Shown: one piece after another, positions 36,929 through 44,586 of the stretch
Layout: every line of letters begins with the position of its first letter
How positions within the stretch are numbered: position 1 is the stretch's first letter
Origin: Stenotrophomonas maltophilia
GTDB lineage: Bacteria; Pseudomonadota; Gammaproteobacteria; Xanthomonadales; Xanthomonadaceae
Assembly (NCBI RefSeq): GCF_013464915.1
Contig: NZ_RAVT01000049.1
Span: 11,971 to 56,568 of the forward strand
Direction of reading: 5' to 3'
Length of the DNA stretch: 44,598 nt
The notes under the pieces: model-generated
Databases searched by the model: none
Seen by the model: only the letters and a program-made list of their open reading frames with translations
Told to the model about the DNA's origin: nothing
Program-made: the position numbers and the translations under genes

Positions 36929-39463
36929 TCATTGCACCGGAGCAGGCAGGGCTCCGGGCATCGCGTGGATCAAGTGGGCCTGCACCTGCAACAGCGGCGG
37001 TGGCGGCGCCCAGGGCAGGCATTGGGCCTGGCTCCAGGACAGCCCGTAGGCGTCGGGTGCATCGGGCAGCCGGTATTCCAGGCGGCAACGGCCCCGCCCG
37101 TCCGGGTCGACGATCAGGGCGCCCTCAGCCTGCGCACCGCGCAGCTGGATGATGCCGCCCTGCCCGACCGCGCCGCGCGGCTGACCCGCGTCATCGACGA
37201 CGCGGGCGGCAAAGGGCAGCGGCTGGCCCAGCGCATCGGTGGCGTCGATGAACAGCGTGCGCTCACGGCGCACCTCGAAAGCCACGCGCACGATGCTGCC
37301 AGCGGTGGGGGCCACCCGCTGCGAGGTCTGCAGCAACTCCACGTCAAGCGGCAACCCGGCCGGGTCCAGGTCGATGCGGTTCCAGCGATAGGGGCTGACA
37401 TGGGGCAGCAGCGCATGGCCGTTGCGCGACACGCGCAGGTCCTGGCCAGTACCGATGCGCGCACCCTCGGCGCCCTTGGCCTGCACCACCGCGAAACCAT
37501 TGCCGAGCGGCGCGCCACTATTGATGCCGCCGGGATGCAGGACCACGCTGCCGCTGGCGCCGAGGGTCTGGCTGTGCTGGTGGCCGCTGCGGCTGTACCC
37601 CGCATTGAAATGGCCGTGATTACCCTGGTAGGCGGCGTAGGCACTGAGGCTGCTGTCTTCGTTGCGGCCATGGCTGGATGACAGGCTGTAGGTCAGCGCG
37701 CGACGCTCGCCGAGCGCCCCGGTCACCCCCAGTTGTGCCTGTCCGCCACGCGCCGAGTGGCTGAGCTGGCTGCCCAGGCGCGGCGCCTGCGCGGTGCTGC
37801 CCAGCGGGACGCTGACGTTGAACGCGTAGCGGGTGTCCTGGCGGCCTTCGCCGGTGTGGTAGCGCTGTACGGACAGGGCAACGTTGGCGCGCCTCACGCG
37901 GGTCTGCAGCGCCAACTGCACGTCGTTCTGGCGTGAACCACCGCCCCAGTAAGCGATGCGGCCACCACTGAGGGTCAGCGCGCTCTGCGTGCCCAGCGCT
38001 TGGGTGACATTGAGCTGATAGCGCTGGCGCGCGCGGCCGGTGTCCACCCAGTCGTCGCTGCGTACCTGCGCCACCTCGCCCAGCGTGCGGTAGCCCTGCG
38101 TGCTGTAGCGGTACGCCGCCAGACCGACGTGGGTACCGCTGTCGGCCAGGTAGCGCTGGTAGTTCACCCGGTAGCTGTTGCCGTGGGCCTGCCCTTCCGG
38201 CAGGTGCGCACGCGCATGGGTGATGTCGGCACCGAAGGCGCCCACGGCGGTATTGACCACGGTGCCCAGCAGGAGCGCCTGATAGCCCTCGCCCCACTGC
38301 GCGCCACCCAACAGGGTCAGATGATTGTTGAGGCCGCGTGCGTAGGTGGCCTCGGAAAAGCGCAGCGCCTGCAGGTGCCCATCGCGGGTTCGCAACGTAC
38401 CGGCCGCGGCGCTCATCCGCGAGGTGCCCGCGCGCAGCGCCTGCGGCACCGCCGAGAAATTCACGGTGAAGCGCTGGGTGCGTCCATCGGCTTCGGTGAC
38501 GGTGACATCCAGATCGCCACCGAAGTGTGTGGGATAGAGGTCTTCGATCACGAACGGGCCGGGAGCCACATTGCTTTCGTGGATGACCACGCCGTTCTGG
38601 CGGATGCTGACCACCGCATTGCCTTCGGCGATGCCACGCACCACGGGCGCGTACCCGCGCACCGAGTCAGGCAGCATGCGTTCGTCGGTGGCGACGCGAA
38701 CGCCGCTGAAGCCGACACTGTCGAACAGTTCGCCCCCGGTCGTACCCTGCCCCACCATCAGCTGGCTGTTCCACTGCGGCAGATCACGCTGCAGCTGGTT
38801 GCCGATGACGGTGTGGCGCGTGCCACTGCGCCCGTGCGTGATCGAGGCACGATGGCGCAGCCGCCAGTGGCCGAAGTTCACTCCGGCGCGCAGGCCCGCG
38901 TAGCTGCTGTCCGAGCCTTGGCTGCGATGATGGTTGACGTGGTAATCGACGAAGCCGGCGGTGATGCCGGGATCGCGCAGGTGCGCGGCGACATGGCCGC
39001 GCGCTTCGCGTGCCTGCGCGGCCTGCGGAACCGTCAGCAGAAGCTGCAGGGTGCTGCTGTCGAAGCTGACGGTCGCCGCCGCCACCGCCGCCGTCAGATC
39101 CAGGCACGGGCCCTCGCCGTCGGCCAGCACCGCGTTCAGCGCGGGCGTGAGCTGCAATGCCGGCAGCAGTCCGCGTGGCAGGCAGGGCTCGGCGACATGG
39201 GGATCATCGCGCAGGGCGAAGTGGATGTCGGCCCGCTGCAGGAACTGCCCGTTGAGCAGCACTTCCACGGCGTAATCGCCGGCGGGCAACGGGTTGCCGC
39301 GCGCATACCGGGTCATGTCGATGGCCTGCCCGCCCAGCAGGAAGCCGTCGCTGAACTCCACCGCCAGTGAAGGCGCTGCGTATGCGGACGCGCACGCCAG
39401 AACGCTGCCGATGGCAGTGAACAGGCGCAGCGGCACCGGCATTGAAGGCGTGGACACAGGCAT
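36929..39463 (-). CDS. Outer-membrane fimbrial usher (FimD/PapC family)
   Basis: This 844-residue usher forms the outer-membrane pore through which chaperone-bound pilins are assembled. It has a signal peptide (about 1-31), an N-terminal chaperone-binding domain (EFSDGFLLGGQAIDMTRYARGNPLPAGDYAVEV, in shorter parts), a 24-strand barrel with a plug, and two C-terminal domains. Length is normal. The start at 39463 gives the best signal peptide; an in-frame ATG at 39442 is possible and no strong ribosome site is seen for either. It is transcribed divergently from the pilin and chaperone genes. Confidence 0.93.
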   Translation of the reverse strand: MPVSTPSMPVPLRLFTAIGSVLACASAYAAPSLAVEFSDGFLLGGQAIDMTRYARGNPLPAGDYAVEVLLNGQFLQRADIHFALRDDPHVAEPCLPRGLLPALQLTPALNAVLADGEGPCLDLTAAVAAATVSFDSSTLQLLLTVPQAAQAREARGHVAAHLRDPGITAGFVDYHVNHHRSQGSDSSYAGLRAGVNFGHWRLRHRASITHGRSGTRHTVIGNQLQRDLPQWNSQLMVGQGTTGGELFDSVGFSGVRVATDERMLPDSVRGYAPVVRGIAEGNAVVSIRQNGVVIHESNVAPGPFVIEDLYPTHFGGDLDVTVTEADGRTQRFTVNFSAVPQALRAGTSRMSAAAGTLRTRDGHLQALRFSEATYARGLNNHLTLLGGAQWGEGYQALLLGTVVNTAVGAFGADITHARAHLPEGQAHGNSYRVNYQRYLADSGTHVGLAAYRYSTQGYRTLGEVAQVRSDDWVDTGRARQRYQLNVTQALGTQSALTLSGGRIAYWGGGSRQNDVQLALQTRVRRANVALSVQRYHTGEGRQDTRYAFNVSVPLGSTAQAPRLGSQLSHSARGGQAQLGVTGALGERRALTYSLSSSHGRNEDSSLSAYAAYQGNHGHFNAGYSRSGHQHSQTLGASGSVVLHPGGINSGAPLGNGFAVVQAKGAEGARIGTGQDLRVSRNGHALLPHVSPYRWNRIDLDPAGLPLDVELLQTSQRVAPTAGSIVRVAFEVRRERTLFIDATDALGQPLPFAARVVDDAGQPRGAVGQGGIIQLRGAQAEGALIVDPDGRGRCRLEYRLPDAPDAYGLSWSQAQCLPWAPPPPLLQVQAHLIHAMPGALPAPVQ

Positions 39464-39501
39464 GAACGGAGAATTGCGGGCCGGCAGGGACGGGGACGGG
39501 G

Positions 39502-39544
39502 AGGCTAGACGCTGCGGGCAGCAACGACCATGCAACGAATTGCA
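39502..39544 (-). promoter_or_regulatory. Surface-regulon operator and predicted usher promoter
   Basis: TGCAACGAATTGCA is at 39531-39544. Read towards the usher it continues as TTGCATGGT, with TAGCCT (39507-39502) 22 nt after TTGCAT. The predicted start is near 39495, giving a leader of about 30 nt. Confidence 0.6.
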
Positions 39545-39580
39545 AAACGCCGTGCGAATGCACCGGCGATGCCGCCCGCG

Positions 39581-39615
39581 CTGCACGGGCAGGGCCCGAC
39601 CGGTTGCCCGTGCAG
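39581..39615. repeat. Perfect 11-bp inverted repeat between the usher and pilin operators
   Basis: CTGCACGGGCA (39581-39591) and TGCCCGTGCAG (39605-39615) flank a 13-bp centre that itself holds GGGCCC and ACCGGT. The dyad centre (39598) nearly coincides with the midpoint of the two operators (39595.5), so the whole divergent region is almost symmetric. Confidence 0.75.
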
Positions 39616-39646
39616 GCCGCTGCGACCGCTCCGGACTGTGCCGATT

Positions 39647-39689
39647 TGCAATTTGTTGCATGTTCGTGCGCTGCGATGACATCGACACT
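39647..39689 (+). promoter_or_regulatory. Surface-regulon operator and predicted pilin promoter
   Basis: TGCAATTTGTTGCA is at 39647-39660, followed by TG, and GACACT (39684-39689) begins 22 nt after TTGCAT. The start is predicted near 39696, giving a 5' UTR of about 58 nt before the pilin ATG. Confidence 0.6.
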
Positions 39690-39753
39690 TCCCCGGTTGC
39701 TGGCGGGCATTCGCCCGGCGGCCAACATCCCTGTTTCCCTGGAGAGCATTTCC

Positions 39754-40269
39754 ATGTCACGCACATCGCACCTGCTGTACCTGTCCCTGATCGCCCTGGC
39801 CATCGCCCCGGCCGCCCACGCCGAACGCCTGGAAATCACCGGCGAACTCACCACCTCCACCTGCGCGGTGCAGTCCACCGGCGGTGCGATCACCGTACCG
39901 ATGGGCAAGGTCGACCTGGTGTCGGTCAATGCCGCTACCCGAGCCGGCCAGAAGAACTTCAGCATCCAGCTGGACTGCAGTGGCTCGGGTGCCTCGCAGG
40001 ATGTGGGCGTGCGCTTTGGCGGCATGCCGCATGCCAGTACCGGCAACCTTGCGCTGACCGCCGCGTCGACCGCCACCAACGTGGGTGTCGCGCTGTACGA
40101 CGCCAGCGGTGCGCACCAGCGCCTGGGCGACGAGCCGACGCAGTGGCTGACCATTGCCGCCGGCGCCAGTGGCCAGCTGGATTACAGCGCCTGGTACGCC
40201 TCGCCGGGCCAGAACGCCACCGCCGGTTCGGCCAATGCATCGGGCGACTTCGTGGTGCTCTACAAGTAA
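39754..40269 (+). CDS. Major fimbrial subunit (type 1-like pilin)
   Basis: This 171-residue pilin has a signal peptide (about 1-23, PAAHA), a conserved Cys pair (near 37 and 74) and a C-terminal strand with a penultimate Tyr (FVVLYK). First gene of its unit with a strong GGAG site, so probably the most abundant shaft subunit. The chaperone gene follows after a hairpin. Confidence 0.88.
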   Translation: MSRTSHLLYLSLIALAIAPAAHAERLEITGELTTSTCAVQSTGGAITVPMGKVDLVSVNAATRAGQKNFSIQLDCSGSGASQDVGVRFGGMPHASTGNLALTAASTATNVGVALYDASGAHQRLGDEPTQWLTIAAGASGQLDYSAWYASPGQNATAGSANASGDFVVLYK

Positions 40270-40281
40270 GCCCTTCACCGG

Positions 40282-40304
40282 GGAATCGTCCTCAGGGCGA
40301 TTCC
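40282..40304 (+). promoter_or_regulatory. Stem-loop between pilin and chaperone genes
   Basis: Stem GGAATCG/CGATTCC with a 9-nt loop lies 13 nt after the pilin stop. It has no T tract. Such hairpins often protect the upstream pilin mRNA and lower downstream chaperone output; that role is inferred here. AAGGA (40315-40319) is the chaperone ribosome site. Confidence 0.5.
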
Positions 40305-40325
40305 TCGACTCTTCAAGGATTCCCC

Positions 40326-41048
40326 ATGAACGTCCGCGCCAGAGCGTGGCTGGCCGCACCGCTGGCCCTCGCGCTATCAACACCCGCACCGGCTGCAGTG
40401 ACCCTGCAGGGCACCCGCATCATCCATGACGCCCGCCACGGGCGCGATGTCACGGTGAAGGCCAGCAACATCGGCACCGCGCCAGCACTCACCCAGGTCT
40501 GGATCGACGATGGCGACAGCCACGCGCGGCCGGAGCATGTGCGCTCGCCCTTCCGGCTGACACCGGCCGAGCCGCGCCTGCTGCGCGCCGAACACAGCCA
40601 GGCGTATCGCATCACCCATGCGCCGCACCCCTCGGACACGCCGCTGCCCACCGATCGCGAATCGGTGTTCTATTTCAATCTGTTGGATATTCCGCCGAAG
40701 CCGACCGATGCAGATGGGCAGAACCTGCTGCAGTTCGCGGTGCGTACGCGGGTGAAGCTGTTTCATCGACCCGTGGACCTGCCAGGCCATGCGCGTGATG
40801 CGGCCGGGCAGTTGCAGTGGCAGGCCAGCGGCCAGTCGCTGCGCGTGTACAACCCGAGCGCCTACCACGTGACGCTCAGTACGCTGACGCTGGCCGATGG
40901 CCAGCGCGTGGAGGTGGACATGATCGCTCCTGGCGCGCAGGTGGATCTGCCGCTGCCGACCGGCACGGCGATACCAGCCACGGTCAGCTTCCAGTGGCTG
41001 GATGACTACGGCACCGCGCGCGATGCGCAGGCAGCCGTAGGTCGATGA
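40326..41048 (+). CDS. Periplasmic pilus chaperone (PapD/FimC family)
   Basis: This 240-residue protein has a signal peptide (about 1-23, PAPAA) and two immunoglobulin-like domains. The conserved Arg of the subunit-binding cleft is in TRIIHD near residue 30, and the conserved Lys is in VRTRVKLFHRP near 139. The motif ESVFYFNLLDIPPKP marks the family. It folds and escorts pilins to the usher. Cotranscribed with the pilin; the pair is inverted relative to usher and adhesin. Confidence 0.92.
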   Translation: MNVRARAWLAAPLALALSTPAPAAVTLQGTRIIHDARHGRDVTVKASNIGTAPALTQVWIDDGDSHARPEHVRSPFRLTPAEPRLLRAEHSQAYRITHAPHPSDTPLPTDRESVFYFNLLDIPPKPTDADGQNLLQFAVRTRVKLFHRPVDLPGHARDAAGQLQWQASGQSLRVYNPSAYHVTLSTLTLADGQRVEVDMIAPGAQVDLPLPTGTAIPATVSFQWLDDYGTARDAQAAVGR

Positions 41049-41061
41049 CCGACACCCGGAT

Positions 41062-41083
41062 CGTGCTGCCGGCGGGCAGCACG
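41062..41083. terminator. Bidirectional hairpin between chaperone and adhesin
   Basis: CGTGCTGCC/GGCAGCACG with a 4-nt loop lies between two convergent genes (stops at 41048 and 41086). There is no strong T tract on either side. Confidence 0.5.
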
Positions 41084-41085
41084 GT

Positions 41086-42069
41086 TCAGCGATAGTCGGC
41101 CGTCAGCACCGCCTCACCGGTCAGCACGCCGGTGTTCAGGGCTCCGGAGATGCGCAGGTATTCTGCCGCCAGCGATATCCGGTTGAGGCCAGCCGTGCTG
41201 CTGCCGTGATTCCATTCGGTGCCCAGGCGGATGATCGTTCCTCCCCGCAGCAGGCGGATAGCAACACCGGTGGTGGTACTGCCTGCAGCAGGTACCAAGG
41301 CAGTAGTGACGTTGGCCGGGTTGCTGGCGTCGGTCATCGTCAGTTTCACCGGCGTGCCCGCGAACGGGCAGTTCATGTCCATCGTGAACGTCTTCCGCCC
41401 TCCACTGTCGCCGTCCGCACGCAACACATTGGCTGAAATGTCATCCAGCCGCACGGTCGCATCGGACAGCGTGCAGGTCGGCCCGCGCACGTTCACGCCC
41501 AGCGCCAGATGCTGGCGCACTACGTTGCTGGGCTGTTGGCGCACGGTGGTGGTGAAGGTCCCCAGCGTCGCGTGCGGCAGCGGCTGCAACGGGCCGCCCG
41601 GCGAGTACAGGACCACTTCCACCCGGAGCTGGACCTGGGGGGAGCTGTCATACCAAGCGAAGCTCTTCGGCCGATCCGGGGTCAGTGAATGCCAGTACTC
41701 CACACCCTCAAAGTCCGGATCGTCATTCGGACCGTGCGCTTCCATGGTGAAGCTCATCAACGGTGAACCCGGCGCAGAGACAATCTCGTAGGCCGGCTCG
41801 CCATTGATGTCGCGCACATAGCGCAGCCCGGCAAGCAGGCCGGAAACATCCATGTCGACACGGCCGGTACAGCGTCCGAACGAGACGAAAGCACCCGAGC
41901 GCGAGCCGAGCCGCACATTCGGCACATCGGTGTACTGCACGTCGAAGACGTGGTCCAGCAGGCCCTCAGGGACCACTACCGGACAGGCCACGGCCATCGA
42001 CGGCAGCGCCAGGGCCATCAGCAGCGGGTAGGCGCGGATATGCGGACGGAAGGGGTGATTGCAGCGCAT
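41086..42069 (-). CDS. Fimbrial tip adhesin (two-domain, FimH/MrkD-like layout)
   Basis: This 327-residue protein has a signal peptide (about 1-28, SMAVA), an N-terminal putative receptor-binding domain (about 30-190) and a C-terminal pilin domain (about 195-327) with GPTCTLSDATVRLDD and the end ADYR (penultimate Tyr). A Cys-rich start (CPVVVPEG) suits a lectin-like domain, but the ligand is unknown. The long frame upstream of 42069 overlaps thiL and is not coding. Its own promoter and operator lie at 42115-42157. No clear ribosome site is seen. Confidence 0.85.
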   Translation of the reverse strand: MRCNHPFRPHIRAYPLLMALALPSMAVACPVVVPEGLLDHVFDVQYTDVPNVRLGSRSGAFVSFGRCTGRVDMDVSGLLAGLRYVRDINGEPAYEIVSAPGSPLMSFTMEAHGPNDDPDFEGVEYWHSLTPDRPKSFAWYDSSPQVQLRVEVVLYSPGGPLQPLPHATLGTFTTTVRQQPSNVVRQHLALGVNVRGPTCTLSDATVRLDDISANVLRADGDSGGRKTFTMDMNCPFAGTPVKLTMTDASNPANVTTALVPAAGSTTTGVAIRLLRGGTIIRLGTEWNHGSSTAGLNRISLAAEYLRISGALNTGVLTGEAVLTADYR

Positions 42070-42114
42070 GGAATCTGGCGGCGATACGATCCACCGCGAT
42101 GGGAGTGACGCTGC

Positions 42115-42157
42115 AGCGTAGGCAGCGTCGACCGTGCTTACCATGCAACTAATTGCA
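42115..42157 (-). promoter_or_regulatory. Surface-regulon operator and predicted adhesin promoter
   Basis: TGCAACTAATTGCA is at 42144-42157, 24 nt after the thiL stop. Towards the adhesin it continues TTGCATGGT, and TACGCT (42120-42115) begins 22 nt after TTGCAT. The predicted leader is about 40 nt. Confidence 0.6.
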
Positions 42158-42181
42158 GAATGCGCGCGGCGCGCGCGTACC

Positions 42182-43144
42182 TCAGCGGAAGTGCTGGTAT
42201 CCGCCGTCGGCGGCTTCACCATCCACCTGCACGCCCCGCCCTTCGACGATGCGACCGATGCGGGTGAGCGGAATCTCCAGCGATTCGGCCAGGTAGTGCA
42301 GCGCGTCACGCTGGCTGGCGGCGGCGGTGAAGCACAGTTCGTAATCATCGCCGCCGCGCAGCGCGCAGTCGCGGGCGCCGTCGCGGCCCAGCAGTTCACG
42401 CAGCGCGTGCGAGATGGGCAGCAGGTCGGCATCCACTTCGGCACCCACGCCACTGCGAGCGGTGATATGGCCCAGGTCGGCCAGCAGGCCATCGGATACA
42501 TCCACCGCCGCATGGGCAAACGCACGCAGGCGCAGGCCCAGGGTCACCCGCGGTGTGGGCCGCAGCAGGCGCAGGCGCAGGCTTTCGTAGTCGGGCAGCA
42601 GCGTGGCGGCGGTCACGTTCAATGCACCCTGCTGCCACAGCTGCAGTGCACCAGCGGCGTCGCCCAGGGTGCCGCTGACCCAGATGTCATCGCCCACCTG
42701 CGCGCGGTCACGACGCAGTGCCTGGCCGCGCCCGACCTGGCCCATCGCGGTGACCGACAACGACAGCGGGCCACGCGTTGTGTCGCCGCCGATCAGCGCG
42801 ATGTCGTGCTGGTCGGCCAGGGCGAAGAAGCCGTCGGCGAAGGCCTCGATCCAGTCTTCAGACGCTTCCGGCAGCGACAGCGCCAGCGTGCACCATGCCG
42901 GGCGCGCGCCCATCGCGGCGAGGTCGGACAGGTTGACGGCCAGCGTCTTCCAGCCGATGTCGAAGGCCGGGGTTTCGGTCGGGAAATGCACGCCGCTGTT
43001 GAGCGTGTCGGCGGTGACCACCAGTTGCTCGTTCGGGCGCGGCTGCAGCAGTGCAGCGTCATCGCCGATGCCGAGCACGATGTCGTCGCGCTCGAGGGTG
43101 CGGGCGCGGATGCGGTCGATGAGGGCGAATTCGGCCAGGGACAT
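42182..43144 (-). CDS. thiL: Thiamine-monophosphate kinase ThiL
   Basis: ThiL (320 residues) phosphorylates thiamine monophosphate to thiamine diphosphate, the cofactor form. AIR-synthase-family motifs are VLGIGDDAALL (about 23-33), NLSDLAAMGARP (about 71-82), GGDTTRGP (about 118-125) and DVSDGLLADLGH (about 215-226). GGAG is 8 nt before the ATG. In relatives it follows nusB directly; here a 434-bp repeat nest separates them. Confidence 0.96.
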   Translation of the reverse strand: MSLAEFALIDRIRARTLERDDIVLGIGDDAALLQPRPNEQLVVTADTLNSGVHFPTETPAFDIGWKTLAVNLSDLAAMGARPAWCTLALSLPEASEDWIEAFADGFFALADQHDIALIGGDTTRGPLSLSVTAMGQVGRGQALRRDRAQVGDDIWVSGTLGDAAGALQLWQQGALNVTAATLLPDYESLRLRLLRPTPRVTLGLRLRAFAHAAVDVSDGLLADLGHITARSGVGAEVDADLLPISHALRELLGRDGARDCALRGGDDYELCFTAAASQRDALHYLAESLEIPLTRIGRIVEGRGVQVDGEAADGGYQHFR

Positions 43145-43202
43145 GGGGCGCTCCGGCGGGTTGCATGGATGGGCGGAGGGCGCGAATGCGGGCGGATCGT
43201 GC

Positions 43203-43328
43203 CGATGGGGTGACTTCGGCTGGGTGGAACCGATTGGGTGGAACTGATTGGGTCGAATCGATCGGGTGGTGCCGACTGGGTGGTGCCGACTGGGTAGAGT
43301 CGACTGGGTAGAGTCGACTGGGTAGAGT
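43203..43328. repeat. Tandem array of nine 14-bp units
   Basis: Units keep perfect 14-bp spacing from 43203. The three units nearest the SMAG (43287-43328) are identical (CGACTGGGTAGAGT); the older ones drift (CGACTGGGTGGTGC, CGATTGGGTGGAAC, CGATGGGGTGACTT). The unit contains the SMAG head GTAGAGTCGACT. Confidence 0.9.
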
Positions 43329-43406
43329 CGACTGTTAGTCGACTGCTCTTCCTGTTCGACATCATGACCGCTGATCGGAAAGCAGTCGACTAACAGTCGA
43401 CTCTAC
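43322..43406. repeat. SMAG inverted pair with perfect 26-bp arms
   Basis: Arms 43322-43347 and 43381-43406 are perfect inverted copies that start GTAG and end CTAC, separated by 33 bp. The left arm fuses into the 14-bp array. Confidence 0.9.
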
Positions 43407-43412
43407 CAAGCC

Positions 43413-43528
43413 AGGTTCCCGCACCATTCAATGATCACAGCAGGTTCCGCACCATTCAACGATCACAGCAGGTTCCCGCACCATTCAACGATCACAGCAG
43501 GTTCCCGCACCACTCAACGTTCAAGCGG
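43413..43528. repeat. Tandem array of 28/29-bp units (about 3.9 copies)
   Basis: Units start at 43413, 43442, 43470 and 43499 (AGGTTCC...CACAGC). The second is 1 nt shorter, and the last is diverged after 20 nt. Units adjoin with no spacers, so this is a minisatellite and not a CRISPR. Confidence 0.9.
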
Positions 43529-43538
43529 GTCTTCAACC

Positions 43539-43558
43539 GTGCCAACCAGGGTTGGCAC
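43539..43558. repeat. Palindrome after nusB
   Basis: GTGCCAACC/GGTTGGCAC with a 2-nt centre resembles the core of the SMAG in the ydjM-like gene but lacks the GTAG end. With a second hairpin across the nusB stop (CGGGTCA/TGACCCG) it may help end the ribH-nusB transcript. Confidence 0.5.
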
Positions 43559-43578
43559 CCGTCCGAAGCAGAACCGGG

Positions 43579-44058
43579 TCAGTGACCCGATTCGACCTTG
43601 CGCCATTCCACGGCGGCACGATCCAGCACGCCGTTGACGTAGGTGTGGCCGTGTTCGGAACCGAAACGCTTGGCCGATTCGATGGCTTCGTTGATGACCA
43701 CGCGGTACGGCACGTCCAGGCGGTAGCGCAGCTCGTATGCGGCCAGGCGCAGCACCGCGCGTTCGATGGCGTCCACTTCTTCGATGCCACGGTCCAGGTA
43801 CGGGCCGAGCGCTTCATCGATGTCGCGACGGTTGTCGAGCACGCCATGCAGCAGCGCCTCGAAGTACGCCAGGTCGGCGATTTCACGGGCCTGCTCGTGG
43901 GCGAACTGGGCGATCAGCGACTGCGCGTTGCCGCCGGAGATCTGCCAGGCGTAAATGGCCTGCACGGCACGGCGGCGCGCGCGCGAGCGCAGCACCGGGT
44001 CGACGCCATCGCGGCGGACGGGTTTACCGGAGGGCTTGCCCTGGGTGTTCTTGTTCAT
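43579..44058 (-). CDS. nusB: Transcription antitermination factor NusB
   Basis: NusB (159 residues) is the all-helical protein that joins NusE (S10) on boxA RNA to allow antitermination of rRNA operons. The motif [16 protein letters not shown] (about 25-40) and the later [29 protein letters not shown] (in parts) mark the family. Its N-terminal 24 residues are basic and longer than in E. coli. The ATG overlaps the ribH stop by 4 nt, the classic ribH-nusB pair. Confidence 0.97.
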   Translation of the reverse strand: MNKNTQGKPSGKPVRRDGVDPVLRSRARRRAVQAIYAWQISGGNAQSLIAQFAHEQAREIADLAYFEALLHGVLDNRRDIDEALGPYLDRGIEEVDAIERAVLRLAAYELRYRLDVPYRVVINEAIESAKRFGSEHGHTYVNGVLDRAAVEWRKVESGH

Positions 44059-44522
44059 GGCAGCTGCTCCAGAAGGTTGACCATTTCCAATGCGGCGAGT
44101 GCGACTTCCTCGCCCTTGTTGCCGTGGCTGCCGCCTGCGCGGGCCTCGGCGTCTTCAACGCGTTCCACCGCCAGCACGCCGTTCAGCACCGGCACGCCGA
44201 AGTCCAGCTGCACGCGCATCAGGCCCTCGGCGCAGCGGTCGGCCACGTGTTCGTAGTGGCGGGTGTCGCCACGGATCACGCAGCCCAGGGTGAGGATGGC
44301 GGCGTGTTCATGGGCGGCTGCCAGGCGCGCGGCGACCAGCGGCAGTTCCCAGGCACCCGGCACGCGGATCACGTCGATGTTGGCTTCGGTGATGCCGTTG
44401 CCGGCCAGGCTCTGGCGGGCGCCAGCGACCAGCGTGTCGGTGATGCGGGCGTTCCAGCGGCTGGCCAGGATGGCGAAGCGCGCCGACTCGGGAGTGCGAA
44501 GATCGCCTTCGAAGTGGCTCAT
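44055..44522 (-). CDS. ribH: 6,7-dimethyl-8-ribityllumazine synthase RibH
   Basis: RibH (155 residues) makes 6,7-dimethyl-8-ribityllumazine from the aminopyrimidine and 3,4-dihydroxy-2-butanone 4-phosphate in riboflavin synthesis. Motifs are [23 protein letters not shown] and the catalytic [16 protein letters not shown]. Length is normal for the icosahedral family. The upstream FMN-linked rib genes are outside the window, if present. Transcription probably starts near 44546. Confidence 0.97.
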   Translation of the reverse strand: MSHFEGDLRTPESARFAILASRWNARITDTLVAGARQSLAGNGITEANIDVIRVPGAWELPLVAARLAAAHEHAAILTLGCVIRGDTRHYEHVADRCAEGLMRVQLDFGVPVLNGVLAVERVEDAEARAGGSHGNKGEEVALAALEMVNLLEQLP

Positions 44523-44552
44523 ATGCGGCTTGGGGGATTCGATTAGGGGGTA

Positions 44553-44558
44553 ATTCTA
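44553..44558 (-). promoter_or_regulatory. ribH -10 element
   Basis: TAGAAT on the minus strand gives a short 5' UTR of about 24 nt. The -35 is weak. The same hexamer is used before rnpB and lpoA in this window. Confidence 0.45.
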
Positions 44559-44586
44559 GCGTGGATGGGCCCCGGGGCGCCCGTGG

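Noticed and set aside
39581..39615. Fim-type invertible phase switch between usher and pilin
   Set aside because: The inverted repeats are only 13 bp apart and no recombinase gene is present, so inversion would not change promoter direction.
29548..42157. TGCAAC-N-AATTGCA as a CRP/Clp or Fur site
   Set aside because: It lacks TGTGA-N6-TCACA and the Fur GATAAT pattern.
42070..42525. Longer adhesin reading frame starting inside thiL
   Set aside because: The extra part is antisense-like shadow of thiL; a signal peptide begins at 42069 and the operator lies at 42144.
43203..43528. Repeat arrays as a CRISPR
   Set aside because: Units of 14 and 28/29 bp adjoin directly with no spacers, and no cas gene is nearby.
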